A DNA stretch of 64,000 bases from Paenalcaligenes niemegkensis (GCF_022230885.1 NZ_JAKGCT010000004.1:1798001-1862000), one strand, 5' to 3'. Counted from the stretch's first letter, positions 8,861-20,003 are shown. Translations and numbers: made by a program. The notes: a model not told the origin generated them from the letters alone.

Positions 8861-11666
8861 ATGTACGGCAACGCCCCAATCGGCACATCATCACTACGTC
8901 AAGACATACGATTATTAGGCAAAGCCCTTGGCGATGTAATCCATGAAACCGACGGCGAAGAAATCTTCACTATTATTGAAGGCTTAAGACGCTATGCCGT
9001 GCGATATCGTCGTGAAGGTGACAGAAGCGAACTGGATGCCCTTGAAAACAGCATCCCTGAGTTGACAAAGGAACAGGCTCATACCGTGGCCAGGGCTTTT
9101 GCCTATTTTCTGCATTTATCAAATATTGCCGAAGACCGGGAGCAAAATCGTCAACGCGATAACGCGGACCTAAGTGCGCAGGCCGGATCGCTGGAACGGG
9201 CTGTGAATCTGTTATCCGAACAAAGCAATAGTGCACAGTTGCTTGAGTTTCTAGCTCGCGCCAGTGTGGTGCCAGTATTAACAGCACACCCTACAGAAGT
9301 TCAACGGCAAAGTACGTTGGCATTGCACAAGGATATTGCCACCCTGCTGCCCGAACTTGATGGTGAAAAGCGACGCAGCCAGCGCGAGCATCACCACCGT
9401 TTGGCGGGGCTGGTAACCACCTTGTGGAAGACAAGAATGTTGCGTCAGCACACGCTGACTGTGGCTGATGAAATTGATAATGCCCTTGCTTATTATCAGC
9501 ATACCTTTCTGGCCGCGATCCCCCAACTTTACCATAACCTCGATTTACTGCTGCACGAACAGGATTCCTCGAGCCATGCTGCGCCATTGCGCCCGCTACC
9601 CGCGTTTTTGCGCATGGGCAGCTGGATTGGCGGTGACCGTGACGGCAACCCCAACGTTGACGCAAGCACGCTAGAACAAGCTTTGCTGCGCCAATCCAGC
9701 ACGGCTATCCTTCATTACCTGAAAGAAGTAAAAGCCCTCGGCACCGAGCTGTCGTTATCGGAATCACTGGCTCCGGCCAGCCCCGCACTCATGGCCTTGT
9801 CCGCAGAAAGCCAGGACCTGTCACCACATCGTATTGACGAACCTTACCGCCGGGCATTTATACATTTTTATGCCAGACTCGCCGCTACTGGACAGCGTCT
9901 TACCGGGCGCAGCCTGGCGGCGCGCCCTACTTACTCTGCTCCAGCCTATGCGACGGCTGCCGAATTCCAGCACGATCTGCAAACCATCGCCGACTCGTTG
10001 TCGGATAGCCATGCTGCCGTTATTGCCGACCTACGGTTGCGCGACCTCATCCAGGCGGTGGCCGTCTTCGGCTTCCATCTGGCCACTATCGATTTACGTC
10101 AAAGCTCAGATGTACACGAGCGGGTCTTGACTGAGCTTTTCCAGGCAGCGGGTATTGAGCATAACGGCGAACCTGTACGCTACGGGGCCCTATCAGAAAG
10201 CGATCGTATAGCTATTCTGCGTAAAGAGCTGGCTGAAACGCGTCCGCTAGTCTCTCCCTGGCTCAGCTATTCCGCAGAAACAGAAAAAGAGCTGGCTATC
10301 TTGCGTTATGCAGCGAAGGCCAGAACCTGCTTCGGTTCACAAGCGATTGAACAGACTATTGTGTCGCACACCGAAACGTTGAGCGATCTTCTCGAGGTCC
10401 TGGTGTTACAGCAGGAAACCGGCCTTATCATTCCCGGCATGCACGATGGTCTGGCCTCTGGGCTGATGGTAGTGCCTCTGTTTGAAACCATCCCAGACCT
10501 ACAGCGTGGCGCCGAAATTATGGCTGACTACCTGGATCTTCCCGAAGTCAGTGCAAGGGTCAAGTTAGCTCAAAACAGTGTGCAAGAGGTCATGCTGGGA
10601 TACTCAGACAGCAACAAAGACGGAGGCTACCTGTGTTCAAACTGGTCACTTTACCAAGCAGAACGCGAACTGGTGGCGGTTTTTAAGCAAAGAGATATAC
10701 GTCTACGCCTGTTCCACGGCAGGGGGCTCCGTCGGGCGGGGTGGCGGATCCAGCTTTGATGCCATTCTGGCTCAGCCGCCCGGTACGGTTAACGGTCAAA
10801 TCCGGCTCACCGAACAAGGCGAAATTATCCAAAGCCGCTATAAAGACGTAGATGTAGGACGCTGGCACCTGGAGATGTTCGTGGCAGCCACCCTCGAAGC
10901 CAGCCTAAGCACCGAGGCTTGCAGCGAAGACACCTACATTGAGCGCTTTGGTGATGCGATGCGCTTCATGTCTGAAACAGCTCAAAAAAATTATCGCGCT
11001 CTGGTTTATGAAACGCCTGGCTTTAACGAATACTTCTTTAACGCCACTCCGGTTCAAGAAATCGCGGGCTTAAATATTGGTTCGCGGCCCGCCTCGCGTA
11101 AAACCACTCAGCGCATTGAAGACCTCCGGGCTATCCCCTGGAGCTTCTCATGGGCGCAATGCCGTCTTCCCTTGCCGGGCTGGTATGGGGTGGGGAGCGG
11201 AATCCAGCGCTATCTGGATGAAGGTGTACCCAATGGGCCTGAAACGCCAGCAGAGCGTTTAAAGCAACTTCAGGAAATGGCTGCAGAATGGCCTTTCTTT
11301 AGAACACTGTTGTCAAACATGGAGCAGGTCCTGGCCAAAACCGATCTGGATATCGGTGCTCGCTATGCTCAGCTGGTTGAGGATCAAACCATGGCTCAAG
11401 ACATTTTCAAACGTATTAAAGACGAATTTCATTTGTGCTGCTCGCTATTCACGCAGCTTAGCGGCTATGAGCTGCTGGACCATGACCCTGCTTTGCGCGC
11501 AGCGCTTACCGAGCGCTTCGCTTATATAGACCCCTTGAATCACCTCCAGGTTGAACTATTACGGCGCCAGCGCAATGCCGGCGATAAAGGCAGTGATGAT
11601 TATGCCCAAGAGGCCATACACATCACCATTAACGGTATTGCTGCCGGCCTGCGAAATTCCGGCTAA
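8861..11666 (+). CDS. ppc: Phosphoenolpyruvate carboxylase (frame broken at 10722-10726)
   Basis: Anaplerotic carboxylation of PEP with bicarbonate to oxaloacetate. Start ATG 8861 follows GAGGAG. Family landmarks in order: [13 protein letters not shown] with the catalytic histidine (~residue 145), [25 protein letters not shown], then [14 protein letters not shown], which is split by the frame break, and [11 protein letters not shown] and [12 protein letters not shown] near the C-terminus. The first frame ends [13 protein letters not shown]; adding one G to the G5 run restores [18 protein letters not shown]. The joined protein is ~935 residues, somewhat longer than E. coli Ppc. It is divergent from ilvD. 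Confidence 0.94.
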
Positions 11667-11725
11667 TCCGTTTTGGGTCTCTGTTGCCGACACAATTAGC
11701 AAAGGCTGCGTAAAATGGGGGTTCC

Positions 11726-11743
11726 GTTCCGTTACGACGGAAC
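11726..11743 (+). terminator. Hairpin after ppc, weak terminator candidate
   Basis: A perfect 7-bp stem GTTCCGT/ACGGAAC closes a TACG tetraloop, followed by CTTCATTT. The T-tract is poor, so termination is only possible. Confidence 0.35.
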
Positions 11744-11761
11744 CTTCATTTGTCATAGAGT

Positions 11762-12019
11762 ATGAAAAACCTGCTCTCGCGCCCTCTCTGGCGTATCTTT
11801 ATTATTTGCATTCCGCTGTGGTTCGTATTCAGCAATTTCTTGCTGGCGGCAATCTCCGCTATTTTGTTCAGCTTTCTGGTGGGCATGATCATGGAGATTT
11901 ATCGCGCGGGCCAGCGCAAAAAACACATGGCTCACGCCCCCAGCTCCTTAAATCTACGCTTCGCCCATTATGAAATACCTGCACTCCCCTATTGTTCCTA
12001 CAGGTCTGCCTCAACTTGA
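11762..12019 (+). CDS. Small membrane protein of unknown function
   Basis: An 85-residue frame starting ATGAAAAACCTG. Residues ~10-50 form one long or two short hydrophobic helices (WRIFIICIPLWFVF, then AAISAILFSFLVGMIMEIY), followed by a basic RAGQRKK segment. The last ~17 codons overlap the start of the MidA-type gene in another frame, which suggests translational coupling. I do not recognise a family. The composition looks coding, but no ribosome site is strong. It could be a small membrane protein co-expressed with the methyltransferase, or a non-genuine frame. Confidence 0.5.
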   Translation: MKNLLSRPLWRIFIICIPLWFVFSNFLLAAISAILFSFLVGMIMEIYRAGQRKKHMAHAPSSLNLRFAHYEIPALPYCSYRSAST

Positions 12020-13178
12020 AGCCGAACTGATACCCCAGCTCGATATCAATCACAATTACCTGTCGGAAAAAATCGAAGCACAGCAAGATAATTTCTTGCC
12101 CTTTGATCAGTGGATGCATCAGACCTTATATGCGCCAAATATAGGCTATTACAGCGGCGGCAGCACCAAATTTGGCAGCGGGCTGCCTGTGGGCGACTTC
12201 ACAACCGCGCCGGAACTTACCCCGCTATTCGGTCAAAGCCTTGCAGTGCAGATTCATCAGGTGCTCAGCCTAAGCCAAAGCGTAGAAGTACTTGAGTTCG
12301 GAGCCGGTAGTGGTACCTTGGCAAAGGCCATCATTCCCGCATTACTTGATCTGGGTATTGATGTGCAGTATTCCATACTTGAAGTTTCGCCCAGCCTGAA
12401 GCAACGCCAGCAAGAAAGCCTGCATCAGTTTGGCGAACGGGTGCGCTGGCTAGACCAGCTGCCTACCGACTTTGTCGGCTGTGCCATTGCAAATGAAGTG
12501 CTGGACGCCATGCCGGTTCACCTCATAGAGCGTGAGACTGCCGGTGTGTTTTCTGAGCTTGGGGTCAGCCTGGCCACGCAGCCCACTGTCAGCCCTTTCA
12601 CGTGGGCCGCTCAGGCCGCTAACGATGCGCTGGCACGCGTGGCTGAGGCTCGCTTCCCCAAGGTTGACGGTTATCGTAGCGAAATTAACTTGCAGGCTGA
12701 AGCATGGGTAAGGGAAATTGGTTCATGGTTAAGCAAAGGCGCGGTTTTGCTATTTGACTATGGGTTTCCGCAACACGAGTACTACCACGAGCAGCGTGCC
12801 GAAGGCACCCTCATGTGCCACTTTCGTCATTACGCCCATAGCGAAGCACTACTGTTTCCAGGCTTGCAAGACATTACCGCTCATGTCGACTTCACCGCCA
12901 TGGCTGATGCCGCACTAGAAGGCGGTCTGGACGTCATGGGCTATACGTCGCAGGCTCGTTTTCTGATGAACAGTGGTTTAGTGCAACGCCTGGAGCAACT
13001 CGCACCTGCTGGCAACGATAGCGCTGAAACAGCCAGATGGGCTCAGACGGCAAGCGCTGTCCAGAAGCTCTTTTCTGAAGCCGAGATGGGTGAACTGTTT
13101 AAGGTACTGGCGGTAGCAAAAGAAATTGACGGGCCGCTGATTGGTTTCTTGTCTGGTGACAGACGCGACCGTCTTTAA
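11970..13178 (+). CDS. SAM-dependent methyltransferase, MidA/NDUFAF7 (DUF185) family
   Basis: A 402-residue class I methyltransferase-like protein. Family blocks are present: PFDQWMHQTLYAPNIGYYSGG near the N-terminus, GDFTTAPELTPLFGQSLA, the SAM-binding glycine loop VLEFGAGSGTLAKAI (~residue 110), ANEVLDAMPVH and FDYGFPQHEYYH, the last typical of DUF185. The mitochondrial homologue methylates a complex I subunit arginine; the bacterial substrate is uncertain. An in-frame stop at 11949-11951 limits upstream extension, so ATG 11970 is the likely start, although it lacks a clear ribosome site. It runs convergent to cca with a 4-base overlap of ends. Confidence 0.88.
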   Translation: MKYLHSPIVPTGLPQLEAELIPQLDINHNYLSEKIEAQQDNFLPFDQWMHQTLYAPNIGYYSGGSTKFGSGLPVGDFTTAPELTPLFGQSLAVQIHQVLSLSQSVEVLEFGAGSGTLAKAIIPALLDLGIDVQYSILEVSPSLKQRQQESLHQFGERVRWLDQLPTDFVGCAIANEVLDAMPVHLIERETAGVFSELGVSLATQPTVSPFTWAAQAANDALARVAEARFPKVDGYRSEINLQAEAWVREIGSWLSKGAVLLFDYGFPQHEYYHEQRAEGTLMCHFRHYAHSEALLFPGLQDITAHVDFTAMADAALEGGLDVMGYTSQARFLMNSGLVQRLEQLAPAGNDSAETARWAQTASAVQKLFSEAEMGELFKVLAVAKEIDGPLIGFLSGDRRDRL

Positions 13179-14313
13179 GATAAAGCCTGTATACGGGCTT
13201 GCTGCAACGCGGCCTTGATTCTCACCCCATCGCCTTGATGGGCCCGGGCAATGGCTGCAGCATCGATCTGGTCGGCCCTGTCGCGCCATTGCAGCCAATT
13301 CTCGGCATCAACATGCCGGTAACATGACAGACACTGCAATAGCTGAGTGAAACGCTGTGGTCGCCTGAAGGCATCACAGCGCTCAAGCCAGTTCAGGCGG
13401 GATACTGCCGTTGCATCTGCGCTAAGCGCGACCTCCTGCAAGCTTTGAGCTGTCAATCGAGCCAGATCCCTATACTCGGCAGGAGCACGAATACGCTGCG
13501 ACAGTTCTACAGCCTCAGATGAGCAGGCAAGCAACACGGCATAACGTTCCCGAGTGCCCAAGCCACGGGAGACAGCCTTTTCCAAAGCGAGTTCTACCTG
13601 TTGATTAAGCTCCAGCCCCGGCAGCGTTTTCTCAAGTGCCGCGACTTCTTGCATAACGTCAATAAAACGCCAAGGAGCATCGTACGTCAGGGCTTTACGC
13701 AATTCTTGCCAGATGCGCTCAGGAACCAAGGCATCGACCTCGCCTTCGCTGACCAGTTGCCGTGCTAGTGTCAGTGTTTCCGGCGCAATAGAAAAATCAA
13801 AAAACGCGCCGCAAAACGTGCTAAACGCAATAAACGCACGGGATCCTCAACAAAGGCGCCATCCACGTGCCGCAAAACCTTCAAGTTTAAATCGCTAAGT
13901 CCTCTTAAGGGGTCAACCAACGTGCCATCGGCGCCTAAAGCCATGGCGTTGATCGTAAGATCGCGCCGCTTCAGGTCATCGGCCAGTGTCACGTCAGTGC
14001 CAGTGTAAAAAGTAAAGCCCCGGTACCCTCTGCCCGACTTTCGTTCGGTGCGAGCCAGAGCAAACTCTTCCTTGGTTTCAGGGTGTAAAAAAACCGGAAA
14101 ATCGCCCCCTACCGGAATGAAGCCCCGCTTGGCGATCTCCTCGGGAGTGCTACCCACAATGACCCAGTCTCGATCGCCCGCGGGCTGCCCCAGCAGGGCA
14201 TCACGAACAGCGCCGCCCACCACGTACACCTGCAGCCCGTGCAGATACGCGTCAGGCTCCGGTGTTAACTTGAGCAGACGCTGTTGATGGGCTGCTGTTA
14301 ATGTGGATGTCAT
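13175..14313 (-). CDS. cca: CCA tRNA nucleotidyltransferase (frame broken at 13799-13804)
   Basis: Adds or repairs the 3' CCA end of tRNAs. The N-terminal part has the class II nucleotidyltransferase signature [14 protein letters not shown] with the metal-binding DRDW, then [28 protein letters not shown] and [20 protein letters not shown]. The frame then runs into a stop; one extra base in the six-base run gives [12 protein letters not shown] and continues without a break into [15 protein letters not shown]. The joined protein is ~379 residues. I see no HD phosphohydrolase motif in the C-terminal part. The start ATG overlaps the stop of the transglycosylase gene by one base, indicating coupling. 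The gene is normally essential, so real loss is unlikely. Confidence 0.9.
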
Positions 14314-16391
14314 CAGGGCAACGCGACCGTCGTTTCAGCTTCAGGCGATATCACGCCTAATCGTTGCTTAAGTGACTGTGGCTGACCGGTAAATACCATT
14401 GAGTAATAAGTTGCGTTAGATAAAACGTTTTTCACATACAGGCGCGTTTCAGTAAAAGGGATCGTCTCGGCAAAAATAGCCCCTTCAACCGGCACTTGCA
14501 AGCGTGACCGCCAGCGTACAGGCCGCTTAGGACCAGCGTTATAGCCAGCCGACGCGAGCACCTCTGAGCCATCAAGCTGCTGCAGCACCATATTCAGGTA
14601 ATTGGTACCCAGTATGGTATTCGTGTCAAAGTCATTAACGCTAGAGGGAGTAAAGCCTTGCATGCCAATCCGATTGGCCACCCACTTAGCAGTGCCCGGC
14701 ATCAGTTGCATAAGGCCAGATGCGCCCACCCCTGAGCGGGCATCAGTAATAAATCGAGACTCTTGCCGAATCAAGCCGTATACCCACGCAGGATCGAGGT
14801 TAATGAGCTTTGCTTTTTCAGTGACCCGTCCTTCAAAGGGCGCCACAAAACGCTGACTAAAGTCAATTTCATTCCGTGTCAGCAACGACGTATTCACCAC
14901 TCGATCATAGACATGCTCGCTACGAGCGATTTCAGCGGCAGCGCGTAACTGACGGTCGTTCATGCCACGAATAGCGAAAGCCCACTCGGACACCGCCTCG
15001 GATCTCCATCCCAAATCAAACAGTTCAATAGCCCGCACAATACCGGGACGCGAACGAACCTCGGCAATTTCGGCATTTGTCACCGCAGTAGGTTTAGGTG
15101 GCAACGTAATCAGGCGGCCCAGCTCTTCGCTGGCCAACTGCCCATAAAACCCAAGATCGCTGGTGATGGACTCAAACTGCGCCTTGGCTTGAGCACGATC
15201 GCCCTGAGCTTGCAGGGCGCGTGCTCTCCAATAGACCCAGACCGGCTCTGAAGCCTGCGCTTTAGTCATTTTCTCGACACTGGCCTGAACTCGCCTCCAG
15301 TCTATTGAAGGCTCGCGGAGCTCGGCCCGCACCTCCCAAGCGTGGTTATAGTCTGTCATGCGAGTCAGGCCAGACAGGCGGTACCAGGTAGCGGCATCTG
15401 GTTCGACGCGTAATGCGGCCACCAGACCAAACTGACCCCATACCCAATCAAGATTTTCCGCAGGCAGTTGCTGCGCCCATTTATTGCGAATGTAATCGGC
15501 CTGAACCTGACGATTTGACTCACGGCCCAAGCGGGACAGCGCCAAGGTGACAAGTTCTTGCTGAGGCACACCACTGACTGCGCCCTGGCGATTCAGCCAC
15601 GCCTTCGGAGCGGCCATCAACGACGTGTAGTCTTTCATTTCGCTGCCATCAAACAGGATCGCAGCCAAACGGCGCGCCTCTACAGGCTTGGCACTTTCAA
15701 TGGCGGCTCGCATGAGGCCCCGAATGTCATCCCAGCCCGCTACCTGATCGGTGTAGAGCTGGTCTAACATCGTCCAACATGCACTGCCCGGCCGGAACTG
15801 CTCGAGTGCCAAATTGAGATCAACGGCCTGACCAGTCATATGTTTGGCATAGTGCTGAGCGCAACGTGTTTGCGAATTGCCCAGGTCGGCTGGATTCAGC
15901 TCATTGACTAAAGCGTAGTCGCCCCTTCGTGCTGCGGCAATTGCCCAATCACCTTTTAAACGCTCGGCCAAATAATGATCGGCATTGGTTCTTAAAAAGT
16001 GGTTCAGAGAATCAGCAGGAGGTACTGCAGTGGTAGTGTGCAATTGCTGACGCAAATGCCAGTAGCGTGGATAGGCACCCAGCACAGGGTCTCCCGCGGC
16101 CTGTTCTGCCAAGGCAGGCAGTGCAGACCAGCGCTTAGCCTCAAGGGCCGCACGGGCGCTTAGGACGGCAGAGCGGGCCTGTGGAGTAACATCAGGCTTA
16201 TGTTCCCAACGTGTTGCTGGCGCAGGGGCGGGATTGGCCATCGCCAGGCGCAGCACATCATCAGCAGACGGAAGAACTTGGACTTCATCCGATTTCTGGC
16301 TAAGCTTCTGGGGAGGCTGTGCGCCCACACATCCCGCCAGCCCTAAAATCGATAGCAAGGCAAGAGCCGTCATCTGTGGCACGTCAAGCAA
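14313..16391 (-). CDS. slt: Soluble lytic murein transglycosylase family lipoprotein
   Basis: Cleaves peptidoglycan glycan strands to 1,6-anhydro-muropeptides in the periplasm. The C-terminal SLT domain has the catalytic glutamate in [21 protein letters not shown] followed by [13 protein letters not shown] and SAGYNAGP. The long N-terminal part is the alpha-superhelix expected of Slt70. A lipobox LAGC follows a hydrophobic stretch, so it is probably a lipoprotein, unlike E. coli Slt. The in-frame starts (TTG 16391, ATG 16373) leave no basic n-region. An ATG at 16441 in another frame encodes MTLKSLRYQKSTP and would join in frame if the G5 run at 16403-16407 lacked one base here, so the true start may be 16441. 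The product could feed AmpG. Confidence 0.9.
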   Translation of the reverse strand: MLDVPQMTALALLSILGLAGCVGAQPPQKLSQKSDEVQVLPSADDVLRLAMANPAPAPATRWEHKPDVTPQARSAVLSARAALEAKRWSALPALAEQAAGDPVLGAYPRYWHLRQQLHTTTAVPPADSLNHFLRTNADHYLAERLKGDWAIAAARRGDYALVNELNPADLGNSQTRCAQHYAKHMTGQAVDLNLALEQFRPGSACWTMLDQLYTDQVAGWDDIRGLMRAAIESAKPVEARRLAAILFDGSEMKDYTSLMAAPKAWLNRQGAVSGVPQQELVTLALSRLGRESNRQVQADYIRNKWAQQLPAENLDWVWGQFGLVAALRVEPDAATWYRLSGLTRMTDYNHAWEVRAELREPSIDWRRVQASVEKMTKAQASEPVWVYWRARALQAQGDRAQAKAQFESITSDLGFYGQLASEELGRLITLPPKPTAVTNAEIAEVRSRPGIVRAIELFDLGWRSEAVSEWAFAIRGMNDRQLRAAAEIARSEHVYDRVVNTSLLTRNEIDFSQRFVAPFEGRVTEKAKLINLDPAWVYGLIRQESRFITDARSGVGASGLMQLMPGTAKWVANRIGMQGFTPSSVNDFDTNTILGTNYLNMVLQQLDGSEVLASAGYNAGPKRPVRWRSRLQVPVEGAIFAETIPFTETRLYVKNVLSNATYYSMVFTGQPQSLKQRLGVISPEAETTVALP

Positions 16392-16472
16392 GGTTTTAGA
16401 ACGGGGGTACTTTTCTGGTACCGTAACGACTTCAACGTCATCTTCACTTGCCTTTAAAAATTTAAGCTAACC

Positions 16473-17105
16473 ATGAACCAAAACGTAGAGCATAACGCAA
16501 GTACCCTACGCAAACGATTGCTAGAAAAACGAAGCCAACAAGAACGCATGGATACCAACCGGGGCGGTCTGTTGATTCGAGGTCGTTTGTTTACGTGGCT
16601 GGCAACAACTCGCACACGACTAAAACAAGCAGGCAAACCTTTTCCGAACAAGATTGCTGCCTTTTGGTCTTTAGACGGCGAGCCAGAGCTACAGTCATTA
16701 CTTTACCAACTGGTAGACGAGGAAGGGATCGAAATATCGTTACCTTGCGTCGTCGCTCCCGATAGCCCCTTGGTGTTTCGACCCTGGCATCCCGACTCGA
16801 ACATGAATGCGGGTAAATACAATATACAAGAACCCGACACCACAGAAGTCGCCGATCTTCCAGATATTGTACTGGTCCCAACCCTGGGCTTTACGCGGCA
16901 AGGCGACCGGGTCGGATATGGTAAAGGTTATTATGATCGTACTTTAGCGCAGCTTAAAGCACAAAATCACCCCTTTACCGCTATTGGCGTTGCCTGGGCA
17001 GTTGGCGACTTAAGCGCTGAAAACTACCAGCCCCAGCCTCACGACTTTCAGCTGGACGGCATACTTACCGATAAAGGCTGGGCGAAAGCGGTTCCTGCCC
17101 TGTAA
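16473..17105 (+). CDS. 5-formyltetrahydrofolate cyclo-ligase
   Basis: Converts 5-formyl-THF to 5,10-methenyl-THF with ATP, salvaging folate. The 210-residue protein has the basic N-terminal RKRLLEKRSQQER, a VPTLGFTRQGDRVGYGKGYYDRTLAQL phosphate-binding block and IGVAWAVGDL near the end, all typical of the YgfA/MTHFS family. It is divergent from slt, with only 81 bp between the annotated starts, too little for the 6S RNA gene often found beside this gene in gammaproteobacteria. A strong terminator follows. Confidence 0.93.
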   Translation: MNQNVEHNASTLRKRLLEKRSQQERMDTNRGGLLIRGRLFTWLATTRTRLKQAGKPFPNKIAAFWSLDGEPELQSLLYQLVDEEGIEISLPCVVAPDSPLVFRPWHPDSNMNAGKYNIQEPDTTEVADLPDIVLVPTLGFTRQGDRVGYGKGYYDRTLAQLKAQNHPFTAIGVAWAVGDLSAENYQPQPHDFQLDGILTDKGWAKAVPAL

Positions 17106-17133
17106 AGATACACATCACCGTATTTCCAGACAG

Positions 17134-17166
17134 CAATGGCTACGTTTAACGTAGCCATTGTTTTAT
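17134..17166. terminator. Bidirectional terminator between the cyclo-ligase gene and metF
   Basis: A perfect 11-bp inverted repeat CAATGGCTACG / CGTAGCCATTG around TTTAA, followed by TTTTATT on the plus strand. Convergent genes end on both sides. Confidence 0.85.
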
Positions 17167-17204
17167 TCAAGCTATCTTTTAGCTTGCTGACCGGCTAACA
17201 GAAC

Positions 17205-18043
17205 TTAGCTAAAGCTAAGCTTAGGTATTACCGACATGGCGGCATCTGATCCATTCAAGGTATAAAAATGCAATCCGGGTGCCCCACCATCAAGCAAGTC
17301 CTGACAGAGCTGGGTCACGACATCGACACCAAAGGCTCGGATTGAGTCTCTGTCGTCGCCAAAGTCAGCTAAACGCAATCGGACCCAACGCGGAACTTCA
17401 GCACCACACATGTTCGAAAACCGAATTAGCTGCGATGAGTTGGTAATAGGCATAATTCCCGGAATGACAGGAATGTTCACCCCTTTAACCTGCGCGCGTT
17501 CAACAAAGTCGAAATAAGCGTGAGGATTAAAGAAATATTGCGTGATCGCTCCGTCAGCCCCTTGATTGACCTTATCGACGAAATGAGCCATATCAGTATC
17601 GAAGCTGGTGGCTTGCGGATGCATTTCCGGATAAGCCGCCACCTCGATCGTGAACTCATCGCCGCTATGCTCCCGGATAAACTTAACCAGCTCACTGGCA
17701 TAACGAAGCTCTCCGGCATCCCCTCCCATACCTGAAGGCAAATCGCCTCGCAAAGCGACAATACGGCGGATGCCCTTGGCGTGGTAGTCGTCAAGAACCG
17801 CAGCCAGTTCGGCACGCGTAGCACCAATACACGATAAATGAGGCGCTACATCAAAACCCAGTTTTTGCAATAAGCCCACTGCGCCTACGGTACCCGCACG
17901 GGTAGTGCCCCTGCCCCGAAGGTGACACTAACGTATGCGGGATGCAGTCCTTGCAAGGTTTTAGCGGATCGAACCAGCTTTTCCTGTGCAGCAATATCAC
18001 GGGGCGGAAAAAACTCCAGGCTCAGCGACTGCGTTTGAATCAT
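17205..18043 (-). CDS. metF: 5,10-methylenetetrahydrofolate reductase (frame broken at 17908-17911)
   Basis: FAD-dependent reduction of methylene-THF to methyl-THF, supplying methionine synthase. The start is ATG 18043, overlapping the upstream stop as ATGA; it gives MIQTQSLSLEFFPPRD, the standard MetF N-terminus. The first frame ends after SVTFGAGA; one extra base in the C4 run restores FGAGGTTRAGTV. It then continues with LGFDVAPHLSCIGATR, RRIVALRGDLPSGMG, YFFNPHAYFDFVERA and IPVIPGIMPITNSSQL. The joined length is 279 residues, normal for the bacterial enzyme. It is the third gene of the ahcY operon. Confidence 0.93.
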
Positions 18044-18378
18044 GAAACCAGTAACCTCGACAGTAGCCCGGACACCAGGCTGTAAATAATGGCCCCAATC
18101 ATGGCCCACCAGAACCCGTTGACCTTAAAGCCGCTGAGCACCGAACCAGCAAACCAGAACACCAAAGCGTTCAGCACAAGCAAAAACAGCCCTAAGGTAA
18201 CGATAGTGATAGGCAAGGTCAGTATGGTCAAAACAGGTTTAACGATGGTGTTAAGTAAACCTAGCACCAGTGCTGCGATTAACGCAGAGCCAAACGATGC
18301 GACGGCAATACCGGGCAAAATATAGGCCACTACCAGCAGTGCAACAGCATTAAGTATCCAAACAAGCAGTAAGGTCAT
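18040..18378 (-). CDS. Phage holin family IV (YvlD-type) membrane protein
   Basis: A 112-residue integral membrane protein with about four hydrophobic helices and the family phrase NTIVKPVLTILTLPITIVTLGLF. Despite the family title it is a chromosomal protein widespread in bacteria and is not phage-linked here. It sits between ahcY and metF and overlaps the metF start by four bases, so it is translated from the same riboswitch-controlled message. Its link with the methyl cycle is unexplained. Confidence 0.88.
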   Translation of the reverse strand: MTLLLVWILNAVALLVVAYILPGIAVASFGSALIAALVLGLLNTIVKPVLTILTLPITIVTLGLFLLVLNALVFWFAGSVLSGFKVNGFWWAMIGAIIYSLVSGLLSRLLVS

Positions 18379-18418
18379 GTTGAGGCTCCTGAAAAGGCGT
18401 CCGCAGACGCCTATGGGT

Positions 18419-19837
18419 TTAGTAACGGTAGTGGTCTGCTTTGTAAGGGCCCTCTACCGGCACATTGATATAGTCAGCTTGCTCCGGGCTTAACTCGCTC
18501 AACTGTACACCTAATTTTGCAAGGTGCAGACGAGCTACTTTTTCGTCAAGGTGCTTGGGCAATACATAAACCTTTCCTGTTTCGTATGCTTCGCCGCGTG
18601 TAAACAGCTCAATCTGGGCAATCGTCTGATTCGTGAACGACGCCGACATCACAAATGAAGGATGGCCCGTTGCGCAGCCTAAATTCACCAGACGGCCTTT
18701 AGCCAGAAGAATGATCCGCTTACCGTCAGGGAAAATAACGTGGTCAACCTGTGGCTTGATCTCTTCCCATTCGAGGTCTTCAATAGCAGCAACATCAATT
18801 TCGTTATCAAAGTGACCGATATTGCATACGATGGCCTGGTCTTTCATGCGTTCCATGTGCTGACGATTAATGACGTGGTAGTTACCTGTTGCTGTCACGA
18901 AAATATCAGCCTTGTCTGCCGCTTCTTCCATTGTTACAACACGGTAGCCTTCCATTGAAGCCTGAAGCGCACAAATAGGATCGACTTCAGTTACCCAAAC
19001 CTGTGCCCGTAACGCAGCCAATGCCTGGGCGCAGCCCTTGCCCACATCGCCAAAGCCGATAACAACGGCGACCTTGCCCGCCACCATGACGTCGGTTGCA
19101 CGCTTGATACCGTCCACCAAAGACTCACGGCAACCGTAAAGGTTATCGAACTTGGATTTGGTGACGGAATCGTTAACGTTAATGGCGGGGAAAGCCAACT
19201 CGCCCTTTTTAGCCATCTGGTAGAGACGGTGCACACCAGTCGTGGTTTCTTCGGTGACGCCTTTAATTTGCGCCAGGCGTGTTGAATACCATGTAGCGTC
19301 CGTCTGCAGACGTGCCCGGACCGAAGCAAAAAGCACGCGCTCTTCTTCGCTGCCCGGAGCATCAAGCACCGAAATGTCTTTTTCAGCACGTGCGCCAAGA
19401 TGCAGCAAGACCGTCGCATCGCCACCGTCATCTAAAATCATATTGGCCTGATTCTCGCCGGGCCAGTCAAAAATATCGTGGGCGTACTGCCAGTACTCTT
19501 CAAGAGTCTCGCCCTTAACAGCAAATACAGGCGTACCGCTGGCAGCAATAGCGGCAGCAGCGTGATCTTGGGTAGAGAAAATATTGCACGATGCCCAGCG
19601 AACCTCGGCGCCCAGGGCCACCAGGGTTTCGATAAGGACAGCTGTCTGGATGGTCATGTGCAGGCTGCCGGCAATGCGTGCGCCTTTTAGAGGCTGCGAT
19701 GCAGCATATTCTTCGCGAGTGGCCATCAAGCCTGGCATTTCAGTTTCAGCGATCGCGATTTCTCGACGGCCCCAGCTGGCCAGTGCGATGTCAGCAATAA
19801 CGAAATCGGAAAATGCGGTATCGGTAACGGCGTTCAT
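18419..19837 (-). CDS. ahcY: Adenosylhomocysteinase
   Basis: NAD-dependent reversible hydrolysis of S-adenosylhomocysteine to adenosine and homocysteine, removing a methyltransferase inhibitor. The 472-residue protein has [15 protein letters not shown] near the N-terminus, the active-site block [17 protein letters not shown], the NAD loop [23 protein letters not shown] and the C-terminal PYKADHYRY tail. It contains the bacterial insertion around residue 150. A SAH riboswitch precedes it, and the YvlD-type gene and metF follow. Confidence 0.97.
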   Translation of the reverse strand: MNAVTDTAFSDFVIADIALASWGRREIAIAETEMPGLMATREEYAASQPLKGARIAGSLHMTIQTAVLIETLVALGAEVRWASCNIFSTQDHAAAAIAASGTPVFAVKGETLEEYWQYAHDIFDWPGENQANMILDDGGDATVLLHLGARAEKDISVLDAPGSEEERVLFASVRARLQTDATWYSTRLAQIKGVTEETTTGVHRLYQMAKKGELAFPAINVNDSVTKSKFDNLYGCRESLVDGIKRATDVMVAGKVAVVIGFGDVGKGCAQALAALRAQVWVTEVDPICALQASMEGYRVVTMEEAADKADIFVTATGNYHVINRQHMERMKDQAIVCNIGHFDNEIDVAAIEDLEWEEIKPQVDHVIFPDGKRIILLAKGRLVNLGCATGHPSFVMSASFTNQTIAQIELFTRGEAYETGKVYVLPKHLDEKVARLHLAKLGVQLSELSPEQADYINVPVEGPYKADHYRY

Positions 19838-19907
19838 AGAGTGCTCCGGTTAACATGCATAAGCCGGGACACACATTACGCAGTCACCATGGCCCCTGCA
19901 CGGGAAT

Positions 19908-20003
19908 ATGGTGAGCGTCGTTGAGAAACGTAAACGTAGTTCAACGTAAAAACCCCTAAGCCTGGCAAACTGTAAGTTGTTTGTCGCAACGCTCCTCAGG
20001 GGT
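19908..20003 (-). promoter_or_regulatory. SAH riboswitch upstream of ahcY
   Basis: Reading the minus strand, CCCCTGAGGAGCGTTGCGAC is followed by GCCAGGCTTAGGGG, which pairs CCCCTGAG with the CTTAGGGG end, and then by CAACGACGCTCACC, which pairs with GGAGCGTTG as a pseudoknot. These are the conserved elements of the SAH riboswitch class known upstream of ahcY in beta- and gammaproteobacteria. It lies about 70 bp before the ahcY start and should raise expression when SAH accumulates. A TACAAT -10-like box lies just upstream. Confidence 0.88.

Noticed and set aside
16391-16473. 6S RNA gene beside the 5-formyl-THF cyclo-ligase
   Set aside because: Only about 80 bp separate the divergent genes and no long rod-like structure is visible; the downstream gap holds just a terminator.
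18040-18378. Phage holin suggesting a prophage
   Set aside because: It is the chromosomal YvlD-type family inside a methyl-cycle operon; no phage genes are near.
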